From an uncultured Fibrobacter sp. (GTDB lineage: Bacteria; Fibrobacterota; Fibrobacteria; Fibrobacterales; Fibrobacteraceae), in the NCBI GenBank assembly GCA_946414075.1, contig CAMKNA010000005.1, positions 1 to 64,000 on the forward strand: a DNA stretch of 64,000 nucleotides, in the 5' to 3' direction. Below are positions 18,152 through 29,137 of the stretch, piece after piece (within the stretch, counting starts at the first letter, position 1; each line of letters opens with the position of its first letter). The notes under the pieces were generated by a model. The model ran no database searches and had not been told where the DNA came from. It saw nothing but the letters and a program-made list of their open reading frames with translations. The translations under genes were made by a program, and so were the position numbers.

Positions 18152-19936
18152 ATGCAGCCCCAGCCGTTAAGATTATCCGATATTACGATTTGCAACCTGC
18201 GGTCCATCCACAGGCAGACATTTCCCCTGAACAACATGACTGCCCTAATCGGCTACAACAATGCGGGCAAGACCAACATCCTCATGGGAATCCGATGGCT
18301 CCTGTCGCCTTTTTCTCTGGATGTCTCGTACTTTGACGATAGCAACGAACCTGTAGAAGTGGAAGGACACTTCCAGGGCATATCGGAAACCGTGCTGAAC
18401 CGCCTGGGCGAAGAAAAAGCCAAAGAAATTGTACCGTTCCTGAATGGCGAAAGCCTACGGGTAAAAAAGATCCAACGGGTGCCAGGAATCCCGCCAGAGA
18501 ATGTGGAACTGTGGGCGCTGGTGCCACCGCAACGCCAGAATGGTAGCCGCAAGGGCTGGATGCGGGTAGGCGACGATTTCAAGCACGCCTTCAAGCGCAT
18601 GTTCCCGGAACCTATCGCCATCTGGGATTTTGAAGGAAACAAGGCTTTTACCAAACTTCTGCATGAAATTTTCAAGCCCCTGGAACGGAGGTTCGGCGGC
18701 GAGTTTAACGATATTATCGGGAAGTTCAACGACCTGCTTTCACCGGGAGGCGAAAACCAGGCCACCGAGATCAAGTCCTTCGACCGGGAAGTCAACGAGA
18801 AATTGCAGCCCCTTTTCCCCAGCGTCCGGGTGGAACTGGACATTCCCATTCCCACGCTGGAAACCTTCCTTAAAACGGCAAGCCTTAAGGTCATCGACGA
18901 AGACGACGGCTTTGAACGGGACATCAACCGCATGGGCGCAGGCTCCCAACGCGCAATCCAGATGGCCCTGGTCCGTTATCTTTCCGAAATCAAAAAACAC
19001 CACAACAACCACTATCTGAGCAGGACCATGCTCCTGATAGATTCGCCGGAACTGTTCCTGCATCCCCAGGCAGTGGAGCTGGTGCGGGTGGCCCTGAAGA
19101 ATCTTTCCAACGAAGGTTACCAAATCGTTTTCGCCACCCATAGCGCCCAGATGGTGACCAGCGAGGATGTGAGCACATCTCTCCTGATCCGCAAGAACAA
19201 GGAACGGGGAACCTTCATGCGCAAGCGTATCGAGGACGCCGTCCACCAGGTGGTGCAAGATGCCCCCAGCCAGCTGCAGATGCTGTTCAGCTTGAGCAAC
19301 AGCAACGAGCTGCTCTTTGCCGATTATGTACTGCTGACGGAAGGCAAGACCGAATGGCGCGTGCTGCCGGCCCTGTTTGAGCGAATTACGGGAAAGTCGT
19401 TTGCCCTTATCAAGTGTGCCCTGGTGCGTCAGGGCGGCGTGAGCAACACCCGCAAGAGCATGCAGGTGCTAAACGCCATGGACATGCCTGTGCGAGCCAT
19501 CGTAGACTTGGACTATGCCTTCACCACCGCTACCCGCGACGGATTCCTGGAAGCAAACGACCCCGATGTAAAGTTCTGTCGGAACCTATTCAGGGAACTG
19601 GCATTCCACCATCACTTGCGGCTGAACAACGGTCTGCCCGTGAGCAAGCACAGCAACATCAGCGCTTCCATGGCCTATTCCATGATGGCCTCCATGCCCG
19701 AAGCGGAACGCCCCATCAGGAGCATCCATGCCAAGCTCAGGAGCCAGGGAATCTGGGTCTGGACCCATGGCGCCATCGAAGAGCACCTGGGAATCAAGGC
19801 GAAAAACGAAGGGGCCTGGAACGGCTTTGTGGAACGGTGCAAATCGCCGGACTTTGTCAAAAGCCTGCCCGACTTCGATGGAATCCAGGAGCTGTGCAAG
19901 TGGATTATCGAAGGCAGCCAGGAAACCAACAGCTAG
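18152..19936 (+). CDS. OLD-family ATPase-TOPRIM protein (putative endonuclease), altered Walker B
   Basis: The 594-residue protein fuses an ABC/SMC-type ATPase to a TOPRIM nuclease-like domain. The Walker A GYNNAGKT is at residues 34-41 and the signature-like MGAGSQRAIQMAL lies near 272. Walker B is LLIDSPELFLHP with D297 followed by Ser298 where the catalytic Glu is usual. The switch is FATHSAQMV. The TOPRIM motifs are LLTEGKTE (E397) and IVDLDYAF (D452, D454). OLD proteins act in phage exclusion or DNA repair. No UvrD-like helicase or reverse transcriptase is adjacent, which fits the stand-alone class. The Ser in Walker B may slow hydrolysis or hint at a different mechanism. Confidence 0.88.
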   Translation: MQPQPLRLSDITICNLRSIHRQTFPLNNMTALIGYNNAGKTNILMGIRWLLSPFSLDVSYFDDSNEPVEVEGHFQGISETVLNRLGEEKAKEIVPFLNGESLRVKKIQRVPGIPPENVELWALVPPQRQNGSRKGWMRVGDDFKHAFKRMFPEPIAIWDFEGNKAFTKLLHEIFKPLERRFGGEFNDIIGKFNDLLSPGGENQATEIKSFDREVNEKLQPLFPSVRVELDIPIPTLETFLKTASLKVIDEDDGFERDINRMGAGSQRAIQMALVRYLSEIKKHHNNHYLSRTMLLIDSPELFLHPQAVELVRVALKNLSNEGYQIVFATHSAQMVTSEDVSTSLLIRKNKERGTFMRKRIEDAVHQVVQDAPSQLQMLFSLSNSNELLFADYVLLTEGKTEWRVLPALFERITGKSFALIKCALVRQGGVSNTRKSMQVLNAMDMPVRAIVDLDYAFTTATRDGFLEANDPDVKFCRNLFRELAFHHHLRLNNGLPVSKHSNISASMAYSMMASMPEAERPIRSIHAKLRSQGIWVWTHGAIEEHLGIKAKNEGAWNGFVERCKSPDFVKSLPDFDGIQELCKWIIEGSQETNS

Positions 19937-19942
19937 CGCTTA

Positions 19943-22894
<2,952 letters not shown>

Positions 22895-22926
22895 TTTTAT
22901 AGTTCGAGTTTTATGAGGAGAAAATA

Positions 22927-23613
22927 ATGAAAAAAGTTCTAGCATTCGCTATCGCCATCCTATGTGCGGCAACCTTTGTCCAGGCACAGGAAGGTGACTC
23001 AACAAACCAGGCAAAGCAATCAGCGGGACTTGGCACACTCGGGCTTGGGGCTCGCCTTGCCGCAGGCTACGGCATGCTCTGGGGACTGGAAGATGACTGG
23101 TCCGATAGCGAAAACGACGAGAAACCTGGGGGCATTGACCTAGAAGCTGGCATCGCCGGCCGTTACGAAATTACCCCCCTGTTTCATTTTACACCGGAAC
23201 TACTGTTCCGATATGCCAGTTATTCCCTGAAGAATGGCTCTTGGGAATATGAATTCAACCAGATGAATATCGAAATTCCCTTGCTGGTACGGGCAAACGC
23301 CACCCCGAAATTTTACGCCTATATAGGCCCGCAGCTTGGGTTCAACTTGAACAATGATGTTTCCCTCAAGGATAATGTGTCCCATTACGACGGCAGGACA
23401 GTAAACTACACCATGGATGAAAAAATCGAACAAGCGACCTTCGGCTTCAGCGTTGCCGCAGGAGCCGGATACTACATTTGGGGTAAACTTAGTGTTGATT
23501 TTCGCGTAGCCCTTGGTCTGAGTGAACTTTATCCCGATTCCGGGAATATTATCAACCTGAATGGCGCCAAGGATATCGTCTTTAAGCTCGGCGTGAACTA
23601 CTGGGTGTTCTAG
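22927..23613 (+). CDS. outer-membrane beta-barrel-like protein
   Basis: The 228-residue protein has a signal peptide ending near FVQAQ. A glycine-rich first strand (GLGARLAAGYGMLWG), amphipathic strands and a C-terminal aromatic end (LGVNYWVF) fit the OmpW/porin-like small barrel pattern. The start follows a good ribosome site (GAGGAGAAA). It lies 32 bases after ispD and 9 bases before the flavin-oxidase-fold gene, so the three may share a transcript. A domain like the bacterial outer-membrane protein beta-barrel family is likely; the ligand is unknown. Confidence 0.8.
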   Translation: MKKVLAFAIAILCAATFVQAQEGDSTNQAKQSAGLGTLGLGARLAAGYGMLWGLEDDWSDSENDEKPGGIDLEAGIAGRYEITPLFHFTPELLFRYASYSLKNGSWEYEFNQMNIEIPLLVRANATPKFYAYIGPQLGFNLNNDVSLKDNVSHYDGRTVNYTMDEKIEQATFGFSVAAGAGYYIWGKLSVDFRVALGLSELYPDSGNIINLNGAKDIVFKLGVNYWVF

Positions 23614-23622
23614 GGGTTTGCC

Positions 23623-24111
23623 ATGCGGCGTAAAGACAGGGAAGTCTTAGGCGACGAAAATATCGCTAAAATTATCGAGCAATGTACAACCTGTCATGTC
23701 GCGATGATGGACGATGCAGGCGCGCCCTATGTGATTCCGCTGTCGTTCGGGTATAGCCTGGAAGGCGGCGTTTTGGAACTGTATTTCCACTGTGCACATG
23801 TCGGCAAAAAGTTGGATTGCATTCGCAAAAATCCCAATGTTGCGTTCAGCATGTGCGTTGAGAATCGCATCGAAATTCATGAAGACAATTATTGCAAGAG
23901 CGGTCGCTTTTACGCAAGCGTCGTCGGGCAGGGCAAGGCCGAAATCGTTGAGGATAGCGCCGAAAAATGCCGAGGGCTCTCGCTCCTGATGGAACGGCAG
24001 ACCGCAGGCGCCCCGCATAGGTTCGAATTCACGCCCGAACAGGCTGCCGCCGTGACCGTATTCAAGATAACGAGCACGAATTTCACCGGGAAAGCGAAGC
24101 CGGAGGCTTAG
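23623..24111 (+). CDS. pyridoxamine 5'-phosphate oxidase-fold flavoprotein (NimA-like)
   Basis: The 162-residue protein has the split-barrel FMN-binding pattern: CHVAMMDDAGAPYVIPLSFGY at the first strand, LYFHCAHVGKKLDCIRKNPNVAF in the middle, and SVVGQGKAEIVED. This is the pattern of NimA-like and related pyridoxamine oxidase-family proteins, in which the family role is often flavin-dependent reduction. Residue Cys21 and His22 are in the usual position of the NimA-type reductases. The substrate cannot be told. It follows the barrel gene by nine bases. Confidence 0.85.
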   Translation: MRRKDREVLGDENIAKIIEQCTTCHVAMMDDAGAPYVIPLSFGYSLEGGVLELYFHCAHVGKKLDCIRKNPNVAFSMCVENRIEIHEDNYCKSGRFYASVVGQGKAEIVEDSAEKCRGLSLLMERQTAGAPHRFEFTPEQAAAVTVFKITSTNFTGKAKPEA

Positions 24112-24129
24112 CGGGCGCTCGCCTTTTAC

Positions 24130-24137
24130 TACATTTG
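24130..24137 (+). promoter_or_regulatory. TAnnTTTG box, 8 nt before pheS
   Basis: TACATTTG is an exact match, ending eight bases before the ATG at 24146. Confidence 0.55.
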
Positions 24138-24145
24138 AGCCCACT

Positions 24146-25168
24146 ATGAGTGAAGCTATTAACAATGTGAAGCAGGCGTTTGACGCAGAACTTGCGCAAA
24201 CCGACCTTACGAACCAAGAAGCCGTCAACAACCTCCGCGTGAAGTACCTGGGCAAGAAGGGGGCCGTCACCGACCTCATGAAGCAGATGGGCACGCTCAG
24301 CGCCGAGGAACGTCCGGCTTACGGCAAGCTCGTGAACGAACTTAAGGTCGCCGTCTCCGAGGCAATCGACAAGGCTATCGAGACCGCGAACCAGGCTGCC
24401 CTCCAGAAGAAGCTGGAAAGCGGCTTTGTAGATACCACGCTCCCGGGTGCAGGCATCCCGGCGGGCAGCACGCATCCGCTTTACGACGTGCGCGAAGAAA
24501 TTATCGACTTCTTTAGCCAGATGGGTTTCGAAGTGGACTTCGGTCGCGACATCGAGACGGACTGGTACAACTTCGAGGCGCTCAATACGCCTCCTGACCA
24601 CCCGAGCCGCGACATGCAGGACACGTTCTACGTGGACGACAAGGTGATGCTGCGTACGCACACCTCCGGCACGCAGATCCACTACATGGAAACGCACAAG
24701 CCGCCGTTCCGCATGATTGCTCCGGGCCACGTGTTCCGCGTCGACAACGATGCGACCCACGCCCCCATGTTCCAGCAGTGCGAAGGCCTGGTGGTCGACG
24801 AGAACATCAGCTTTGCAGACCTCAAGGGTGTCTTGCAGGTGTTCATGAACAAGCTGTTCGGCGAAGGCGTCAAGACCCGTTTCCGCCCGAGCTTCTTCCC
24901 GTTCACGGAGCCGTCTGCCGAAATGGACGTGAGCTGCGTGTTCTGCGGTGGCAAGGGTTGCCGTCGCTGCAAGGGAACCGGCTGGATGGAAATCGGCGGT
25001 TGCGGTTCTGTGGACCCGAACGTGTTCAAGAACTGCGGCATCGATTCCGAGAAGTACACGGGCTTTGCATTCGGCTTCGGTCTCGACCGTATCGCCATGC
25101 TGCGCCACGCTATCCCAGAAATCGGCCTCTTGACCAGCAACGACCAGAGATTCCTGAGCCAGTTCTAA
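24146..25168 (+). CDS. pheS: phenylalanyl-tRNA synthetase alpha subunit
   Basis: PheS charges tRNA-Phe together with PheT. The 340-residue protein has the N-terminal coiled coil (about 1-85) and the class II catalytic core with PLYDVREEIIDFF, HPSRDMQDTF, LRTHTSGTQIHYM and the motif-2 area RVDNDATHAPMFQQCEGL. A CxxC..CxxC pair (CVFCGGKGCRRCKGTGW) is usual in PheS, and motif 3 is GFGLDRIAML. pheT does not follow: the next item is a hairpin cluster and then a convergent glycosidase. The beta subunit is therefore elsewhere. Confidence 0.97.
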   Translation: MSEAINNVKQAFDAELAQTDLTNQEAVNNLRVKYLGKKGAVTDLMKQMGTLSAEERPAYGKLVNELKVAVSEAIDKAIETANQAALQKKLESGFVDTTLPGAGIPAGSTHPLYDVREEIIDFFSQMGFEVDFGRDIETDWYNFEALNTPPDHPSRDMQDTFYVDDKVMLRTHTSGTQIHYMETHKPPFRMIAPGHVFRVDNDATHAPMFQQCEGLVVDENISFADLKGVLQVFMNKLFGEGVKTRFRPSFFPFTEPSAEMDVSCVFCGGKGCRRCKGTGWMEIGGCGSVDPNVFKNCGIDSEKYTGFAFGFGLDRIAMLRHAIPEIGLLTSNDQRFLSQF

Positions 25169-25201
25169 TACAAGCAAACAAGCAGTATCGTGAGCCGAAG
25201 G

Positions 25202-25283
25202 CGACTCGTCTTAACGAGTCGTGGGGCGACCTTTGGCCACTTGGCGCTTCAGCGCCTACGTGGACATGGCCACCTTTAGGTGG
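25202..25283. repeat. cluster of three perfect hairpins between pheS and the GH3 gene
   Basis: Three stems with 4-base loops follow each other: CGACTCGT-CTTA-ACGAGTCG (25202-25221), GGCGC-TTCA-GCGCC (25243-25256) and CCACC-TTTA-GGTGG (25270-25283). There is no T-run directly after any stem. They may be part of a dispersed palindromic element or a structured RNA. They lie between convergent genes. Confidence 0.6.
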
Positions 25284-25334
25284 GAGCGAGTGAGAAACCG
25301 GAGATTCTTTGCCCTAGAAGACGAGCGAGCGGTC

Positions 25335-27641
25335 TTAATAGGTTAAGCCAAATCCGTAAGGGAACAGGCCTTCCTTGTCATCACCTTCGTTGATGGGAAT
25401 CTGATCCAAGGACTTGGGCCATGTGTGGGGCAACTTGCCCGAGGGTTTTACGTCGCCGAACAGCACATCTGCCACACCTGCTCCTTCACTACCCGGCAGC
25501 CAGGCCACCACAAAGGCATCTGCAGCCTCAATGATGGATGTAACAGGCAGCGGACGGCCCGTAATAAGCACCACTACAACCTTCTTGCCTGATTCTTTCC
25601 ATGTATTGATTTGGCTAACATGGTTGCTTATACTATAGCCGCTCAAAGTGATATTCCCATTGTAATAAAGGTTGCTAAAGTCTCCGTTCCATTCGGCATA
25701 GGGAGATTCACCAATGACATATACGACGGTTTCTGCACTACCGACTGCAGTAACCCTAGCACCATTTGCCACCTGATCAAATCCACCTTGAATAGATGTC
25801 GCTCCAGAAATAGAGTAGGTAGTCCCCTGCCAGCCTTGAGTCCATCCGCCGCATTGAACGCCGGAATTATTTGCAGCAGATCCTGTCAGATAAACCTTTG
25901 ATGTCTTTGACAACGGCAAGACGCTTTCGTTCTTCAGAACGACCAAGCTCTTCTGCACCGCCTCGCGGGCAATGGCCCTATGTTCTGCACTACCAATGTT
26001 GGCCGCTTTACCCACATAATTTGACGGACCATTGGGGTTGGCGATACGGCCCCCACGGATTTTTACACGTAAAATACGTCGCACCGCGTCCTTGACCCTA
26101 TCCAATGAAATGTCACCGGACGAAACCAGAGATTTCATGTTACTCATAAATCCGTCCGAAGAATTCGGAACCATGGCCATATCAATGCCGGCATTAATCG
26201 CCTTTTTGACGGCATCTTTCGACGAGCCTGTTACTCCGCCCGAATAACTGCTGGCATCTGTTGCGCCAGGAGTCCTTGAATTTTCAATGCCTTCCCAGTC
26301 CGCAATCACAAATCCGTCAAAACCAAGCTCAACCTTGAGGATTCCCGTAAGCCGTAGGGAATCCACGTGCTGGTGCACTCCATTAATCTGGTTAAAGCTG
26401 GCCATAACACTCTGCACGCCCTGTTCAACAGCTGCTATATAGGGCGGCAGAAGAATTGTTCTAATCTCTTCTTCGGTCAGGGTAGCATTTCCACGGTCAA
26501 CGCCTCCATTCGTAGCGCCGTCACCGATAAAGTGCTTGGCCGTCGCCGGGATACGCCATTCCGCATCAAAGTGGTCACCCTGCAAGCCGCGGATATAGGC
26601 GGCACCAAGGCTGGCTACCAATTCTGGATTCTCGCCAAAGCCCTCGTAAGTTCTTCCCCACCTTTCGTTCCTGGGAACCGTCACCGCCGGGGCAAAGTTA
26701 TAATCAATGTAGGCCGCCCACATCTCGACAGCCACAGCCTTGCCTATTTTACGGACCAGGGCGGAATCCCGAGTGGCACCGAGGCCAATGTTATGGGGGA
26801 AAATCGTAGCGCCAGAGACATCGCCCATGCCATGGACATTGTCCTTGCCGTATAGCACAGGGATTTTCTTTTGCCAAGCACTGGAGTAAAAACTGGAGTA
26901 ATAGTCACCACCCCCTTGAAGAGCCGAACCACAAGCATACCCCCCACAATTTGTGGTCGGAACCAATGGTTGCGTCATCTGGGCAATCATCTCGTCTGTA
27001 CTCATACCCGCAATGATTTCATCAATTTGATCTTCAATAGGGTCTCGTTTCAGTGTTATAGAGCCGTAATCCTTGTCACCGCTCACCTGCAAAGTTTCTG
27101 GCAGGAATCCGGCCTTACGAACAACTAGGACCTGGCTTTCCGCAGAGGACTTAGACAACGAGGACATGTTCACTCGGGTGTATCGGGAATTGCCGCCGTC
27201 CGCATTGACCTTACCGAGCAAGCTTCTCTTACCACCGTCGTTAGCCACCACCAGGTACATTCCGCGGGGCAGCCCCGACAGGAGCGATCTGATTTCTTGA
27301 TTCGAGTTGACAAGATTCTCGACAACGCCCCTTTTCAGGATCCGACCATTCAGATTGGAAATTTCCACCTTGATTGGCGCGCCGGATAAAGACTGGGAAA
27401 TCGGGCGTATCGCCGAGGACTCTTCCGAGCCGTATTTCCCGGAGAACAGGAACTTTCCATCCGTGCCAGACAAAGTCCGTTCCAGCGGCAAGACGGCCGC
27501 TGCTTTCTTGATGCTGACAACTGCATTGTGAATGGGAGCCTTGGACTCGTCCACCACCTTGCCCGTGATGTCCGCGTGAGCACAGGTAAAGCCGGCAACG
27601 AGAAGTCCCAGCACAAAAAAGTCGAAGTGTCCGTTTTTCAT
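25335..27641 (-). CDS. secreted GH3 beta-glycosidase with N-terminal regulatory-like domains
   Basis: The 768-residue protein has a signal peptide ending near FTCAHA. A carboxypeptidase-regulatory-like domain (about 24-95, GKVVDESKAPIHNAVVSI) is followed by a second beta module (about 95-150) with IKVEISNLNGR and GLPRGMYLVV, like bacterial secretion-associated domains. The GH3 catalytic domains begin near residue 205 (QIDEIIAGMSTDEMIAQM). The catalytic nucleophile is the Asp in GFVIADWEG near residue 446. Its C-terminus ends at FPYGFGLTY, so the fibronectin-like domain often found in GH3 enzymes is absent. Likely role: beta-glucosidase or xylosidase in plant wall breakdown. Ribosome site CTGGAGGA precedes the ATG. 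Confidence 0.93.
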   Translation of the reverse strand: MKNGHFDFFVLGLLVAGFTCAHADITGKVVDESKAPIHNAVVSIKKAAAVLPLERTLSGTDGKFLFSGKYGSEESSAIRPISQSLSGAPIKVEISNLNGRILKRGVVENLVNSNQEIRSLLSGLPRGMYLVVANDGGKRSLLGKVNADGGNSRYTRVNMSSLSKSSAESQVLVVRKAGFLPETLQVSGDKDYGSITLKRDPIEDQIDEIIAGMSTDEMIAQMTQPLVPTTNCGGYACGSALQGGGDYYSSFYSSAWQKKIPVLYGKDNVHGMGDVSGATIFPHNIGLGATRDSALVRKIGKAVAVEMWAAYIDYNFAPAVTVPRNERWGRTYEGFGENPELVASLGAAYIRGLQGDHFDAEWRIPATAKHFIGDGATNGGVDRGNATLTEEEIRTILLPPYIAAVEQGVQSVMASFNQINGVHQHVDSLRLTGILKVELGFDGFVIADWEGIENSRTPGATDASSYSGGVTGSSKDAVKKAINAGIDMAMVPNSSDGFMSNMKSLVSSGDISLDRVKDAVRRILRVKIRGGRIANPNGPSNYVGKAANIGSAEHRAIAREAVQKSLVVLKNESVLPLSKTSKVYLTGSAANNSGVQCGGWTQGWQGTTYSISGATSIQGGFDQVANGARVTAVGSAETVVYVIGESPYAEWNGDFSNLYYNGNITLSGYSISNHVSQINTWKESGKKVVVVLITGRPLPVTSIIEAADAFVVAWLPGSEGAGVADVLFGDVKPSGKLPHTWPKSLDQIPINEGDDKEGLFPYGFGLTY

Positions 27642-27682
27642 TTTTCCTCCAGGGAATTACCATCAAATTAACTTTTTTTTAT

Positions 27683-27716
27683 AAAAAAAGGGAGTGTCTG
27701 TACCACAGACATCCCC
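27683..27716 (-). terminator. rho-independent terminator of the polysaccharide operon
   Basis: On the minus strand a stem GGGGATGTCTG-TGGTA-CAGACACTCCC is followed by seven T residues. It lies about 30 bases after the manC stop. Confidence 0.88.
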
Positions 27717-27746
27717 TATTCAGGACTTTTTCCTATAAATCTAGGA

Positions 27747-29129
27747 TCAGCTACAGCGATGGAAGTCGTCTTCCACGCGGATAATGTCGTCTTCACCGGT
27801 GTATTCGCCCACCTGGACTTCCACGATGACCAGCGGAAGCTTGCCTTCGTTCTGCAAACGGTGGACGGTCCCAGCCGGAATGTAGGTGGATTCGTTGGGA
27901 CGCACCAGGAACACCTTGTCGCCTACGGTACATGTCGCCGTTCCACTGACAACGACCCAATGTTCCGAACGATGCAGGTGCTTCTGCAAGCTGAGACGCT
28001 TGCCCGGCTTTACGACAATGCGTTTCATCTTGTAGCTTTCAGAGGATTCCAGCACGGAGTAGGTTCCCCACGGACGGTTCACCGTCTGGGGTACGCTTAC
28101 CAGGTCGCTGCCCTTTTCCTTCAACTTTTCCACCACCTGCTTCACCTTCTGGCTACTAGAACGGGGGGCAACCAGCAGGGCATCCGGCGTATCCACGATG
28201 AGCATGTCGTTCAAGTCGATAGTGGCAATAGTCCGCTGGCTTCCCATCACCAGGGAATCCTTTGTACCTACAGCGATATGGCGGGGGTTCACATTATTGC
28301 CATTCTCGTCGTGGGGGTATTCGCCATAAAGGCTGTCAAAGCTGCCCAGGTCGCTCCAGCCGATGTCGCTGGGGACCACCTTCACCTTGGAAGACTTCTC
28401 CATCACAGCGTAGTCGATGGAATTACTGGGAATGGCCATCATGTCTTCTAAAGAAATGCGGATAGGCTCGCCCTTTTCCTTGTTGGAGCGGTCCAAGGCA
28501 ATCTTTGCCGCATTCAGAATGTCGGGAGAGAACTTCTTCAATTCATCTAGGAAAGTCTTCACCTTGAAGCAGAAGATTCCGCTGTTCCAGTAGAAGTTGC
28601 CTGCCAGCAAGTACTTCTCGGCCGTCGCCAAGTCCGGCTTTTCCACAAAGCGCTTAACATCCTCTCCGTCCGCTTCGATATAGCCATAGCCCGTCTCGGG
28701 ACTTGTGGGCGTGATACCGAAGGTCACCAGGTTTCCTGCCTGGGCCAATTCTTCGGCCCGGAGCAGCACCTTCTTGTATTCATCCTTCTTGCGGATGACA
28801 TGATCCGACGGGGAGACCAGCACAATCTCTTCGGGAGCAAGGGTCAGGCAGGCCAGTGCGATGGCGGGAGCCGTATTCCGGCCTACAGGTTCCAGAAGGA
28901 ACCTACTGCCCTTCATTTTTTCAGCTTCCAACTGGTCCTTGGCCAAAAAGAACTGGTCGGCGTTGCTCACGATAAACTGGGAGCCACAAACAGCGGCATT
29001 GGTCTTGACGGTCTTTCTAAACAGGGACTGACCATCAAACAGCGGGGCAAACTGCTTGGGCATCAACGAACGACTCACAGGCCAAAGCCGCGTTCCACTT
29101 CCACCACAAAGAATCAGGTTTATCATCAT
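27747..29129 (-). CDS. manC: mannose-1-phosphate guanylyltransferase / mannose-6-phosphate isomerase
   Basis: This bifunctional enzyme interconverts fructose-6-P and mannose-6-P and makes GDP-mannose. The 460-residue protein begins INLILCGGSGTRLWPVSR..PKQF, the GT pyrophosphorylase motif. Residues about 350-460 form the type II phosphomannose isomerase cupin (RPWGTYSVLE, QKHLHRSEHWVVVSGTA, STYIPAGTVHRL). It is the last gene of the six-gene operon, nine bases after wza, and is followed by a strong terminator. An alternative name for the same family is AlgA/CpsB. Confidence 0.96.
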   Translation of the reverse strand: MMINLILCGGSGTRLWPVSRSLMPKQFAPLFDGQSLFRKTVKTNAAVCGSQFIVSNADQFFLAKDQLEAEKMKGSRFLLEPVGRNTAPAIALACLTLAPEEIVLVSPSDHVIRKKDEYKKVLLRAEELAQAGNLVTFGITPTSPETGYGYIEADGEDVKRFVEKPDLATAEKYLLAGNFYWNSGIFCFKVKTFLDELKKFSPDILNAAKIALDRSNKEKGEPIRISLEDMMAIPSNSIDYAVMEKSSKVKVVPSDIGWSDLGSFDSLYGEYPHDENGNNVNPRHIAVGTKDSLVMGSQRTIATIDLNDMLIVDTPDALLVAPRSSSQKVKQVVEKLKEKGSDLVSVPQTVNRPWGTYSVLESSESYKMKRIVVKPGKRLSLQKHLHRSEHWVVVSGTATCTVGDKVFLVRPNESTYIPAGTVHRLQNEGKLPLVIVEVQVGEYTGEDDIIRVEDDFHRCS

Positions 29130-29137
29130 CTACCTTC

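Noticed and set aside
24083-25177. 364-codon minus-strand open frame over pheS
   Set aside because: Antisense shadow of pheS; the pheS reading has all synthetase motifs.
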